From Clostridia bacterium (GTDB lineage: Bacteria > Bacillota > Clostridia > TANB77 > SIG350), in assembly GCA_028701115.1 (NCBI GenBank), contig JAQVRJ010000002.1:1-49611 (forward strand): 49,611 nucleotides of DNA, in the 5' to 3' direction. The notes under the pieces were generated by a model that did not search any database, had not been told where the DNA came from, and was given only the letters and a program-made list of their open reading frames with translations. The translations under genes and the position numbers were made by a program. Below are positions 1 through 9,712 of the stretch, one piece after another. Within the stretch, counting starts at the first letter, position 1; each line of letters starts with the position of its first letter.

Positions 1-1751
1 TACTCCATGCTGACCAACCGCTTGCTATTTCATTAGGTCTAAAACATTCACTTCTTAATGTATAATTATATCCATTCAAAGTTACATGTCCTGAATTCGT
101 TAATGTTGCATTATATACTTCTGCTGATGTTAATCTATATGCACTATATGATTCTATTTCATAATATGAATACTTTCTTTGATATAAATATGTTCTTGTT
201 ACCTGTACTGTACTCTTATGTATACAGCCTCCTTCTACCTCACATTGATATTCCATTGTTCCTTGATATATTCTTTCATGTCCTGGACAACTTCCATAAT
301 TACACCAATACCAATTTTCATTTGACTGTACTGCTGGACTATGTCCTGTACAATAATTATGTTTTGTACATCCTCCACATATAGAACAACCATGCTCATG
401 TGTATGCGTAGTATTGGCTGTACACATTATATATTCTGTATAATCATATTCTTGATGTGATTCTTGATGTGATCCCGTTACTATAGTATTACCCTCTTCA
501 TCTGTACCATAATCTGTTACTGTTTCTGTTACTGTTTTATAATGAACTATTGTATTATAGATATGCACTCCTCCTGGACAATGTACTACTCCACAATTAC
601 ATGTGTTAGGTGTACTCCAATTACATTTCATTGAACACATTGTTCCACCACATATAGGACACGGGTCGCCTTCCACTGCTTGCCACTCTCCTCTTTCATC
701 TCTATATTGTCCATTAAAATCATTATCAAAATATGCTACTCCATGTGATGGTAATCCATCATGTCTCCATCTTGTATCTACTACACCATCTGCTGCTTCT
801 CCTCCGGAACTAGACGTTGGTGCTGATAACTCTCCACTATTCCCGCACCCTTGCACAACATAATGATTACTCCATGATACTGTATTATATCCTTTTCGTA
901 CTGATACATTATATACTCTTTCTCCATCTACTTTTACATAATCTAATATAAATAAATTTCTTGTAGCTGTTAATATTTGCGCATATTGTGTTTTATGTGT
1001 TGGTATTCCATAATAATCTCCATCCTCTAATAAATTATTAAATTCTTGTGTTGACTCATGTATTCCTTTGGGATTACTATCATTCCTATTATCTGATGCT
1101 ATATTAGCTGATAATATTGGATTCAATCTAGATATTGTATATTGGGTTCTATTTTCATATGATGTAAAATCTTGTCCTGGTACCGGTGGCTCTGGATTAT
1201 CGTCTCCTGGTGTTACTGTTCCTCCTGGTATCTCTGGTTCTTCTGGCGGTTTTTCATAATCTTCACTTTCCACTCTATATTTTACTGTTAATACTCCCCA
1301 CCATTTTATCGGTATAAAAAGTCCAACACCAATATGGGCACCACCTATATCATATCGTGTATCCAATGAAAAATATGTTTCATTTATTCCAAAAATTTGA
1401 TTAAAATTATCAAACTCCCAAAAAAGCCTTAATTTTCCATCATATGTTGCTGACACAAATGTGATATTTTTTTCCAAATATTTTCCTACTGTTGCAAATG
1501 TAGTTTCACTTATTGGAATAAAATTTTGACCACCCTCAACATCAAAATCTTGCGCAGTTACTGTCGTAAAATATTGAGGATATCCATATCCGTTTTGATG
1601 GGAGCACTATCTCTCCATCTTGATCTGCTACAAAATCTACTCTAGTATAATCAGACACAGCATAATTAGCCGAGCATGCCACAATACTAAATAAAATTAA
1701 TATACTAATTATTAAACATATTATTATTTTGTTTCTTTTACAAATAACCAT
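1..1751 (-). CDS. Large secreted lipoprotein-like, Cys/His-rich surface protein; 3' end outside window; apparent frameshift between about 1545 and 1606
   Basis: ORF 1542..1751 encodes a signal peptide with lipobox-like LFSIVACS and stops at 1542. Another frame, open from about 1606 to window position 1 with no stop, continues ...SHQNGYGYPQYFTTVTAQDFDVEGGQNFIP..., a Pro-rich linker (PPEEPEIPGGTVTPGDDNPEPPVPGQ) and a Cys-rich part (CPICGGTMCSMKCNW..CNCGVVHC..HGCSICGGC). Confidence 0.75.
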
Positions 1752-1762
1752 AAATTTTCCTC

Positions 1763-3028
1763 CTAATCATATAATATATCTTTTAAGCATAAACTATATC
1801 CTGTTTTATCCTCTGCTTCGTCTAAATAAACTAATATATATTTATACTCATTATTTACTAAATTATTTGATTTATTATTTATAAATTCATCATATGTCAA
1901 TATATCCAAATTATTTTCATTATACCCAACCTGAATTTTTACTAAACCTTTCATTGCAGGTTTATAATCTGAACTATTTTGTAATAATACTTCTCCAATC
2001 GTACATGGATCCATTATTACTCCACCCCTTATTGCTATTTTATTGTCTTTAATATATTGAATATATTCATCTAAACTACTTTCATCAACATTACTAAATA
2101 ACTTCATTTTTTCTTTCCATTCTTTTATTTGAAAATCATTCATACTATATTCAATATTATATAATGCATTTAATGACATATCTGCTTTTTTCTTATCTTC
2201 TACCATTTTATTAATAGTATTATATTCATGTTTTGCAGCATATACTACTGGCTCACTACCTTCAATATAACTGAAAAAATCATTAGGTACATATTCATAA
2301 AAACTATTTGGCATATATTCCCAAATATATTTATATGAACCAGAATTATTAGGTGTTATAATTGCTTGCTCTCTTTTATCTTTTACAGAATATACTCTAT
2401 TATTTTCTAAAAAAGCTCTTTCCATTATTGTTATAAATTCTGCCCTTGTTACTGGTAAATCAGGACACATAAGACCTTCATCATTTCCTTGTACAATTCC
2501 CATTGCATAACAATTTAATACTATATTATAATAATCTACGCCATCCTCATTTATTCCTGTTGTTACATCAGGAAAATAAGCACTCATTTCTTCATATTTT
2601 AATAATGGTTTAAATGCCACATTATTTAATGTATTATATACTATTTTTAAAACTTCTTTTCTAGATACATATTCATCTAGCATATTATATGTCGTTCTTA
2701 CATCTATAATTCCAACTCCACATGCAAACAAATAATAATAAAATGCCCAATGATAATCACTACTATTTGTAATACCCTTTTCATAATATGCTGTTAACAA
2801 TTTTATTGCTTCTCCATAGGTAACATTATTAGATGGCTTAAAAGTTCCATCTGGATATCCCGATATAGCTTTTGCATTTATCATATAATTAATTGTACCT
2901 TCCGCCCAATGTCCTTTTATATCAGTTACTTTTGTTTCGGCATTTGCTATTTGAAAGATAAATGTAACTACAAATATACTTATTACTACTAAAATCATTA
3001 ATGATATTTTTCTATTAACTTTTTGCAT
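1763..3028 (-). CDS. S-layer homology (SLH) domain secreted protein
   Basis: N-terminal signal peptide, then SLH-like repeats: VTDIKGHWAEGTINYMINAKAISGYPDGTFKPSNNVTYGEAIKLL ... YFPDVTTG...YNIVLNCYAMGIVQGNDEGLMCPDLPVTRAEFITIMERAF. Confidence 0.85.
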   Translation of the reverse strand: MQKVNRKISLMILVVISIFVVTFIFQIANAETKVTDIKGHWAEGTINYMINAKAISGYPDGTFKPSNNVTYGEAIKLLTAYYEKGITNSSDYHWAFYYYLFACGVGIIDVRTTYNMLDEYVSRKEVLKIVYNTLNNVAFKPLLKYEEMSAYFPDVTTGINEDGVDYYNIVLNCYAMGIVQGNDEGLMCPDLPVTRAEFITIMERAFLENNRVYSVKDKREQAIITPNNSGSYKYIWEYMPNSFYEYVPNDFFSYIEGSEPVVYAAKHEYNTINKMVEDKKKADMSLNALYNIEYSMNDFQIKEWKEKMKLFSNVDESSLDEYIQYIKDNKIAIRGGVIMDPCTIGEVLLQNSSDYKPAMKGLVKIQVGYNENNLDILTYDEFINNKSNNLVNNEYKYILVYLDEAEDKTGYSLCLKDILYD

Positions 3029-3050
3029 TTTTCTCTCCTTAATTAATATT

Positions 3051-3127
3051 ATTATACTAATATTATCTTATTTTTTTTATAAAATCAATGTATTATTTAT
3101 TACATTTTCATTACATCTTTATTACAT
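3051..3127 (-). promoter_or_regulatory. Candidate promoter region for the SLH unit: perfect TATAAT -10 (3051-3056) and three ATGTAAT direct repeats at exact 11-bp period (3099-3105, 3110-3116, 3121-3127)
   Basis: Read directly: plus strand ATTACAT at 3099, 3110 and 3121; ATTATA at 3051-3056; no good -35 hexamer for that -10. Confidence 0.5.
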
Positions 3128-3164
3128 TTTTTTTGGTAAAATCAATCTACACTTTTTATTATTC

Positions 3165-3212
3165 TAAAAATAGTAAAAATAGAATATCATAATTTTATTA
3201 TAATACTCTATT
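3165..3212 (-). terminator. Rho-independent terminator after the pilus-like operon
   Basis: 16-bp stem (3178-3193 / 3197-3212; two G-U wobbles on the minus-strand RNA), 3-nt loop, then a T-rich tail; lies just after the stop at 3222. Confidence 0.75.
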
Positions 3213-3221
3213 TTACATATT

Positions 3222-5645
3222 TTAAATTTCATTAGTAATAATATCAAATTCATACTCTACTGGTGTTGAATACTTCACAGGATCTCCATCATCATATGCT
3301 CTACCCGTAAGAACATAATGACCTAATCCTAATATGTATACTTGATTTGCATTTACACTTTGTGGTGATGATCCATCTTTAGATAATGTTAATGTGAAAT
3401 AAATATTATCTCCTTCAGGATCCCCAAATTCTGACGCTTCAACATCAAATACAATATTAACTCCTAAATCAACACTACCTTCTAATGTTTCAACACGAAA
3501 TACATTACCTTGAAATCCAGATAAATAATTACTTACTATCAAGGTTGGTGGGTATGGTGGTAAATTTTGAATAGCATTTACATTAATTAACTCTGTTGTT
3601 GTACTATTATTATACTCATTAATTACTGTTATATAATATTGTCCATTTTGGGGAACAGTAAATACAGCTTCTGCATTACCATCTGTGTTGGTATACATTA
3701 AATCAACTGGGAATTCTTCTGTAGAATCGCTTTCTCTCCATATTGCATCATAAAATTTAGTTGTATCATCACTCACAACAATAACTTGAGCATTTCTTAA
3801 AGTAGGATCATACTTAACAGTATATGTCACATTTAATTCTGGTGTTAAAATTTGAGTAATATTAATACTATTCGAAACTCTTACAGCAGTTCCTGCTTTT
3901 TCTCTAACAGCAAATAAATAACTTCCGTTTCTATTAACAATAAATTCTCCATATCCAGTTTCATAATTATAATTCAAAATTGAAACTTGTGTTCCTTGTT
4001 CAATAATTTGATTTGCATCTTGAGGTCCTGTTACTCCATCTTCTTCGAAGAAAAATGCTGCTGACTCAATTTGAATATTATAATCTTCGGCTGAATTTCC
4101 AAAAACATGATATCTTATTCTTGCTAAACCATTAATATAATCTTCTTGTGTACTTATGTCTTCTGCGGTAACAGTAAGATTGTTTAAACTCTGTTGCATA
4201 TCATCTATTATTGGCTTATTTGAATGTAAATCTGGAAAATATCCATCATTAGCAGCAGATGACATATGATAATACATTTTTGCATTATTTACTTCTAATA
4301 AATAACGATTATCTCTTGTAAATTTATAACTTGAATAATAAATAGGAAATGTATTATCATTAATATCTGCCGTTGTAAGCGTTGTAGATCTAGATACTGG
4401 TAACCCATAAAAAATCTCTTTATCTACAATTTTTGCGCCAGACAAACCATAATTATTATAATATGATTGACCTAACATATTAATTCCTTGAACAAATGCA
4501 AATACAGACACATCACTTATTGCTCTATCCCATTCAGAACTTTCAATATTAGGTAATAAAAACGTATATGAAACATCATTTGATGTTACAAATTGATTAT
4601 GACGCAAAATATATGACTCTATCTTTTGTAATACAATATTTGTAATAACTGTGTTTTTTATTTTATTATAATTTCCAACATAATATACTCCAGTGAAGGG
4701 ATCTATCATCCCAGTATTTTCAGGATTACCTTCAGTTAAATAATTTCCAGGTAATGAATAAAAAGGATCTATATCTCTTAAAGAATTAGTAAATTCATAA
4801 CTCGCTTCAGTGTATAAACTTATACTTCTATGTTTCATTGTACCATTTATATTCCACTCTTCATATAAATATCTTACTTTATTCATAATAACAAAGTATT
4901 TTTTATATTCTAAGGTATCTCCATTATATGTGCATGATTTTGTAACAACAAAATCATCAGATACTGAACAATTAAATACAACTTCATCACCATTAGCTAA
5001 CTTCTCTCTGGACGTCCATACACTATTTCCCGTTGCATTTTTTCTTAGATATATATCATAATAATGTCTATAATCAACTATTTCACCTATTAGATCAATA
5101 TCATCTACATTATTTTTCTTTATGACCTCTACAGTCTTATCTAATGAAAAATTAACATATATATCATTACTAGGTTGTGTTAAAATATCCAATGTATTAT
5201 ACATTTTTGTTGTATCTTGCATTGCATATGGTATCTTAGGTTTTAATGTATGTTCTAAATAAACAACCCCATCTTCATCGGTAACATAATCTAGCGAATA
5301 AATATATAAAGAATCATATCCAATAACAGCTAGAACTGGTATATATCTCTTTAACATACTTTGTGTAATTTCTCCACCATAAATACCAAAAGATAATGAA
5401 AATGATTCAAAAAATTTATCTACTGAACTTAATATAGTATAAGTTGAAAGATCTGTTTGCTTATTAAGATTTTGAGATTGTTGCATTAATCTAAACGTTG
5501 AATCCATAGTAGCTTCATCTATTGCATTATTGTATCTTACCTCTTCTTTAATTATCTCCATTTTATTAGAAATTTCAACTCTATTTATAAAGGAAAAAGA
5601 AAAAACTACTAATACAAAAACTATGCTCCATGCTGTAATTTTCAT
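3222..5645 (-). CDS. Large membrane-anchored surface protein with C-terminal Ig/cadherin-like region; candidate minor pilin or tip protein
   Basis: 807 aa; single N-terminal hydrophobic helix (ITAWSIVFVLVVFSFSFI), then an extracellular-type sequence; C-terminus NLPPYPPTLIVS...DVEASEFGDPEGDNIYFTLTLSKDG resembles Ig/PKD-like folds. Confidence 0.65.
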   Translation of the reverse strand: MKITAWSIVFVLVVFSFSFINRVEISNKMEIIKEEVRYNNAIDEATMDSTFRLMQQSQNLNKQTDLSTYTILSSVDKFFESFSLSFGIYGGEITQSMLKRYIPVLAVIGYDSLYIYSLDYVTDEDGVVYLEHTLKPKIPYAMQDTTKMYNTLDILTQPSNDIYVNFSLDKTVEVIKKNNVDDIDLIGEIVDYRHYYDIYLRKNATGNSVWTSREKLANGDEVVFNCSVSDDFVVTKSCTYNGDTLEYKKYFVIMNKVRYLYEEWNINGTMKHRSISLYTEASYEFTNSLRDIDPFYSLPGNYLTEGNPENTGMIDPFTGVYYVGNYNKIKNTVITNIVLQKIESYILRHNQFVTSNDVSYTFLLPNIESSEWDRAISDVSVFAFVQGINMLGQSYYNNYGLSGAKIVDKEIFYGLPVSRSTTLTTADINDNTFPIYYSSYKFTRDNRYLLEVNNAKMYYHMSSAANDGYFPDLHSNKPIIDDMQQSLNNLTVTAEDISTQEDYINGLARIRYHVFGNSAEDYNIQIESAAFFFEEDGVTGPQDANQIIEQGTQVSILNYNYETGYGEFIVNRNGSYLFAVREKAGTAVRVSNSINITQILTPELNVTYTVKYDPTLRNAQVIVVSDDTTKFYDAIWRESDSTEEFPVDLMYTNTDGNAEAVFTVPQNGQYYITVINEYNNSTTTELINVNAIQNLPPYPPTLIVSNYLSGFQGNVFRVETLEGSVDLGVNIVFDVEASEFGDPEGDNIYFTLTLSKDGSSPQSVNANQVYILGLGHYVLTGRAYDDGDPVKYSTPVEYEFDIITNEI

Positions 5646-5660
5646 ACCATATCACATCCT

Positions 5661-6236
5661 CTATATTTCAATTGGAACATTACGTATCATCCCGCCATAA
5701 GATACAACAATAGTTGAACCAGACAAATCGGTACCATATAAAACTCTCTTCATTACAGTAGCGGGTGTATCTGAAACATTTTTAACCGATACATAAAAGT
5801 AATCACCAATTCTAAACTCTTCATAATCTAGCATATCAACTACATTAGTATTATACACCATGTAATTATCTACATTTTCCATTATATCCATAGCAGCTAA
5901 TATTTGATATTTATAAAATTCATCAAATAATTCAATATATCCATAAGCTCCATTAGCTTGTTCGTTATCATTTTCAGGATAATAACTAACTTGTCTATGT
6001 AATAATTCAATTTCATATTTATTACCAGTTGCATCTAATACTTGTTTAAATGCTAAATAGTCTTTAGGTGTTATTCTCCCAGTATTTCTAACCGTATCTA
6101 CAAACCTAACTGTTGATGAATAAATTGTCATAAATGACAAATCATCCATTCTTTCAAAAACATCTAGTAATGGAAAGAAAAACATCAATAATACAGCTAA
6201 AATTATAGCAAATACTTTTTCTAATACATCATACAT
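5661..6236 (-). CDS. Small membrane-anchored pilus-locus protein (TadE/minor-pilin-like)
   Basis: 191 aa; N-terminal TM helix (VFAIILAVLLMFFFPLL) then soluble domain; tightly spaced in the pilus-like operon. Confidence 0.5.
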   Translation of the reverse strand: MYDVLEKVFAIILAVLLMFFFPLLDVFERMDDLSFMTIYSSTVRFVDTVRNTGRITPKDYLAFKQVLDATGNKYEIELLHRQVSYYPENDNEQANGAYGYIELFDEFYKYQILAAMDIMENVDNYMVYNTNVVDMLDYEEFRIGDYFYVSVKNVSDTPATVMKRVLYGTDLSGSTIVVSYGGMIRNVPIEI

Positions 6237-6262
6237 AAATTTACTCCTTAAAAATAATATTA

Positions 6263-6760
6263 CTAATTAACTTCAATTAAACAAATAGCTTTAATATAAT
6301 GATTGGTTAAATTTAATCTTTCTAAATCACCATAGCCATATGAGTATTCAACTTCATATTTTTTACTACTATCTAAATATCTTAATATATCTATACCGTT
6401 TGTTAATTGCAATTTAGAAAATGAATATGTATAACCATTTTGTAAAACTAATTGTAAGGCTTGATTATCCATATTTCTATATGGACTATACTGATCTATA
6501 GCTTCTGGTGAAGAATTAAAATAATCATGAATATCATTTATAATAAAAAATATTTCTGCTGCAGTATATGTTACATTATCTTGTTCCAATAATCCCTCTT
6601 CATCTTTTGAAATCAATATATCTGAATGCATATTATTAATAGTTAATGCACCAGAAATTGCATCATCTAATGAAAAATACATTATTATACTAATGGTTAC
6701 GCTCATAACAAATAATGTTACTCCTAAACACATTTCAATAAAGTATCCTAAATCTTCCAT
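6263..6760 (-). CDS. Small membrane-anchored pilus-locus protein
   Basis: 165 aa; MEDLGYFIEMCLGVTLFVMSVTISIIMYF N-terminal helix; same operon. Confidence 0.5.
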   Translation of the reverse strand: MEDLGYFIEMCLGVTLFVMSVTISIIMYFSLDDAISGALTINNMHSDILISKDEEGLLEQDNVTYTAAEIFFIINDIHDYFNSSPEAIDQYSPYRNMDNQALQLVLQNGYTYSFSKLQLTNGIDILRYLDSSKKYEVEYSYGYGDLERLNLTNHYIKAICLIEVN

Positions 6761-6768
6761 TTATCCTC

Positions 6769-7224
6769 CTAACGAACTAATACTTTCTTAAAATTTAAAT
6801 ATTGTATATTGCCTTTTTCATCTGTAGTCATTGTACCATTATATATATCATTTCTATAAGTTGATCCTAAATTTACTACAGGCATAGAATCAGCACCTAT
6901 AATATTACTTAAATTTGTATATTCTACTTCTGTTTCAAAAACCCCATTAGTTCTATTATCTATTCTCACAATAATATTCGTTCCGTTTACATAATTGTAT
7001 GTTATTACTCTTCTAATACAGTTTTCCACTTCACTTCCATATACATCACCAACAAATTGTGAAAGTTTTACCATCTGTTCCTCTTGTAATGCTATAACTC
7101 TTCTTTCATCAATTGTTGAAAATGCATCAGAACCCTTACCCCATATACTTGTAGCAATTGTCATCAATAATAATGCAATAATTACCCCGCCAGCAATTAA
7201 TATAGCTTTTGCTGCATTATCCAT
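6769..7224 (-). CDS. Pilin-like protein, paralog 8 of a tandem family
   Basis: MDNAAKAILIAGGVIIALLLMTIATSIWG N-terminal helix; GSEVENCIRRVITYN and C-terminal GNIQYLNF match the family pattern. Confidence 0.65.
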   Translation of the reverse strand: MDNAAKAILIAGGVIIALLLMTIATSIWGKGSDAFSTIDERRVIALQEEQMVKLSQFVGDVYGSEVENCIRRVITYNYVNGTNIIVRIDNRTNGVFETEVEYTNLSNIIGADSMPVVNLGSTYRNDIYNGTMTTDEKGNIQYLNFKKVLVR

Positions 7225-7236
7225 AATATGTCCTCC

Positions 7237-7653
7237 TTATCTAAAAGTAATTGATACTATCAATCCTTCATCATCAATATTAGTCGTTCCTTGATAAACT
7301 TTTGTTTTAGAAATAGTATTTATAATATTTCCTAAATCTGATGCATCACTAGGTGTTATACTATAAAATGAATTTGTGTCATAATATAAGTACATACTAA
7401 TACCTATAGTATTAGGAGATTGATTATTCAAAACTATTCTATTAGCAAGATTAATAATTTGTGACCCAACAATTGAACCATCATAAAGAGAATATACATT
7501 ATTATGATTAACAACTTCAGCTGCTGTTATTTTACCAGTAAAAAAGTTTATAAATATTTCAGATTTTGTAACAAATGCTATACTAACACTTAATATAGCT
7601 AGTATAATTATTACAGACCCAATTATAATAATAAATTTTGAAGCATTATCCAT
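7237..7653 (-). CDS. Pilin-like protein, paralog 7
   Basis: MDNASKFIIIIGSVIIILAILSVSIAF; EVVNHNNVYSLYDGSIVGSQIINLANRIVLNN; C-terminal EGLIVSITF. Confidence 0.7.
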   Translation of the reverse strand: MDNASKFIIIIGSVIIILAILSVSIAFVTKSEIFINFFTGKITAAEVVNHNNVYSLYDGSIVGSQIINLANRIVLNNQSPNTIGISMYLYYDTNSFYSITPSDASDLGNIINTISKTKVYQGTTNIDDEGLIVSITFR

Positions 7654-7664
7654 ATAACATTCTC

Positions 7665-8114
7665 CTATTCATTTGATATCCTAATTGACCCAATAAGCCC
7701 ATATTCATTATAAATCAATTCTATTTTATATAATAAACTTTCACTTAGCACATTAGGATTTAAAAAATCGTAATTCTTCATAAAACTTTTATTGGTAATC
7801 TTGCCTTCAGATACTTCAATATCGCTTTTTGAATCATAAACTAATAATTCTATTTCATAAATTGAATTCTTATTTTGTATGTTATTATTAATTATTAAAT
7901 CAATTACCGTCTTAACATCATAATAATATAAATGTTCACTATCATATTGAACAAAACTTATATTATGATACTGAACTACAGTTTGATCAATTAAAGTACT
8001 ACCAATATCAATAATATTTCTTTGTTCTCTAAATAAATATAATGCAAACGAGCATGTAAGAATTGTTATTAATAACGCAAATGCAATAAATAGTACCTTT
8101 ATAGCATAATCCAT
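7665..8114 (-). CDS. Pilin-like protein, paralog 6
   Basis: MDYAIKVLFIAFALLITILTCSFALYLF; VVQYHNISFVQYDSEHL; C-terminal YGLIGSIRI. Confidence 0.65.
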   Translation of the reverse strand: MDYAIKVLFIAFALLITILTCSFALYLFREQRNIIDIGSTLIDQTVVQYHNISFVQYDSEHLYYYDVKTVIDLIINNNIQNKNSIYEIELLVYDSKSDIEVSEGKITNKSFMKNYDFLNPNVLSESLLYKIELIYNEYGLIGSIRISNE

Positions 8115-8131
8115 TTTTACCTCCTAATTTA

Positions 8132-8566
8132 TTAAATCTTTGTAAATGTAACTTTAGTAATTGCACCATTATTAGAATAATCAAATTTTGAAGTATATTG
8201 GTAATATGATTTTATATTATTAGACATATTTATAGTATTTTCTTCTACTATACCACTTCCCAATAATTCTCTATCAACATAATATAATGAATCTACACAT
8301 ATTGAAACTTTTATTTCTGCTTGAGCAATATTTTTATTATATGATAAAATAGTTGATATACAAGATTTAACATCTGATCCCATAACAGTACCATCATATT
8401 TAGTAAACTCCTCATTATGACTTCTTATTAAAGCAGCATCTAATTGCCCCCCGCTATCATCTACAACTGTAATTAAATAATTAAACATTGTCATTGCAAC
8501 ACCTATTACAAGCATTGCAAGTAAAACAGCTCCTGCTATTAGTAAAGCATTACTTGCGTTTTCCAT
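8132..8566 (-). CDS. Pilin-like protein, paralog 5
   Basis: MENASNALLIAGAVLLAMLVIGVAMTMFN; LIRSHNEEFTKYDGTVMGSDVKSCISTILSYN; C-terminal NGAITKVTF. Confidence 0.7.
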   Translation of the reverse strand: MENASNALLIAGAVLLAMLVIGVAMTMFNYLITVVDDSGGQLDAALIRSHNEEFTKYDGTVMGSDVKSCISTILSYNKNIAQAEIKVSICVDSLYYVDRELLGSGIVEENTINMSNNIKSYYQYTSKFDYSNNGAITKVTFTKI

Positions 8567-8687
8567 TTTTACCTCCTATATTATACTTTAAAAACATTAA
8601 AACAATATTCTTAAAATATAATATAGCATGATATAAGTAGCATTATACTACTGATATCTACTATATTAATTTAATTAAGCTATTACA

Positions 8688-9245
8688 CTAATTTGCTAGT
8701 CTTATTCTTACCTTAACAATATAACCATCTTGACTATATGAAGCAACTAATTTATATTGTTCAGTTGAAAGAATTCTATTAAGATTCTGTTCAATTAATA
8801 AATCGTCTATATTACTATATGTAGCTTGAGTAGTTATTTTATCCTGATCTGGATTACTAGGGTCATCTGCATACTCTAAATTCTCTTGTACTTGTATAGT
8901 TCCACCGATCATAGTACGCTCAGTTAATAATAAAGGCCACGTTTCATACACGCCAGATGTACTACCTTCTAATTCCAGAAAAATTGAAACTCTCATTAAT
9001 TCATTTGTTAAAGACTTGTTATATGCTAATGTTTCAGAAGGTATTCCTATTATAGATGAACCCTTTTGAATTTTACCAGTATATACCAAAAATCTATTGT
9101 TATGTGATGATATTATAAAAGAATCTAATGGCACATCAGTAACAATTGATTGTGACTGAGTATAAATCATCATTCCAATAGCTATTATAGCTATTGTTAA
9201 TAATAAAGCTCCAGCAATAAGAAGTGCTTTTGTAGCATTCTCCAT
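8688..9245 (-). CDS. Pilin-like protein, paralog 4 (longest)
   Basis: MENATKALLIAGALLLTIAIIAIGMMIY; IISSHNNRFLVYTGKIQKGSSIIGIPSETLAYN; C-terminal DGYIVKVRI. Confidence 0.7.
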   Translation of the reverse strand: MENATKALLIAGALLLTIAIIAIGMMIYTQSQSIVTDVPLDSFIISSHNNRFLVYTGKIQKGSSIIGIPSETLAYNKSLTNELMRVSIFLELEGSTSGVYETWPLLLTERTMIGGTIQVQENLEYADDPSNPDQDKITTQATYSNIDDLLIEQNLNRILSTEQYKLVASYSQDGYIVKVRIRLAN

Positions 9246-9254
9246 ATTTACCTC

Positions 9255-9686
9255 CTATCTTTTTGTATACATAATTTTTGTAGCTACACCTCTATCAGAA
9301 TAGACTACAATACCCATATATCTTCCAACACTAATAATGCTATCCGTATTAGTTACTTCTGTATATGTTGGCGATTTCAACAATTCAACAGCTTGGCTAT
9401 CATCATATGTAATATCATTTTTAATCATTACTTTCACAACTAAATCATTATTAAATAATGATCTATTATATTCTGCAATATCAGTTGCATATGAATAAAC
9501 CATTGCTCCTTTGCATTCTGGTACTGCATACGATTCAATAAGAGCATTATGAGATAACTCTTCAGATGTCAATGATGTATCTTGCTTAAATACTAAAACA
9601 GCTACAATAACTGCAATTATTATAAATATAAGAATAGCACCAATAATTATGTAAATTTTATTATTACTATTATTATCGTAATACAT
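9255..9686 (-). CDS. Pilin-like protein, paralog 3 (divergent N-terminus)
   Basis: MYYDNNSNNKIYIIIGAILIFIIIAVIVAVLVF; EELSHNALIESYAVPECKGAMVYSYATDIAEYN; C-terminal RGVATKIMY. Confidence 0.65.
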   Translation of the reverse strand: MYYDNNSNNKIYIIIGAILIFIIIAVIVAVLVFKQDTSLTSEELSHNALIESYAVPECKGAMVYSYATDIAEYNRSLFNNDLVVKVMIKNDITYDDSQAVELLKSPTYTEVTNTDSIISVGRYMGIVVYSDRGVATKIMYTKR

Positions 9687-9712
9687 AATAACCTCCTAAT
9701 TTTACAATAATA

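Noticed and set aside
58-1259. Plus-strand ORFs 58..384, 603..863, 1068..1259
   Set aside because: They are antisense shadows of the continuous minus-strand reading frame, with low-complexity or implausible composition.
6995-7294. Plus-strand ORFs opposite minus genes (e.g. 6995..7294, 17062..17358, 23638..24108, 44991..45290, 47253..48047)
   Set aside because: Each lies wholly or mostly antisense to a well-supported minus-strand gene and shows no recognisable domain.
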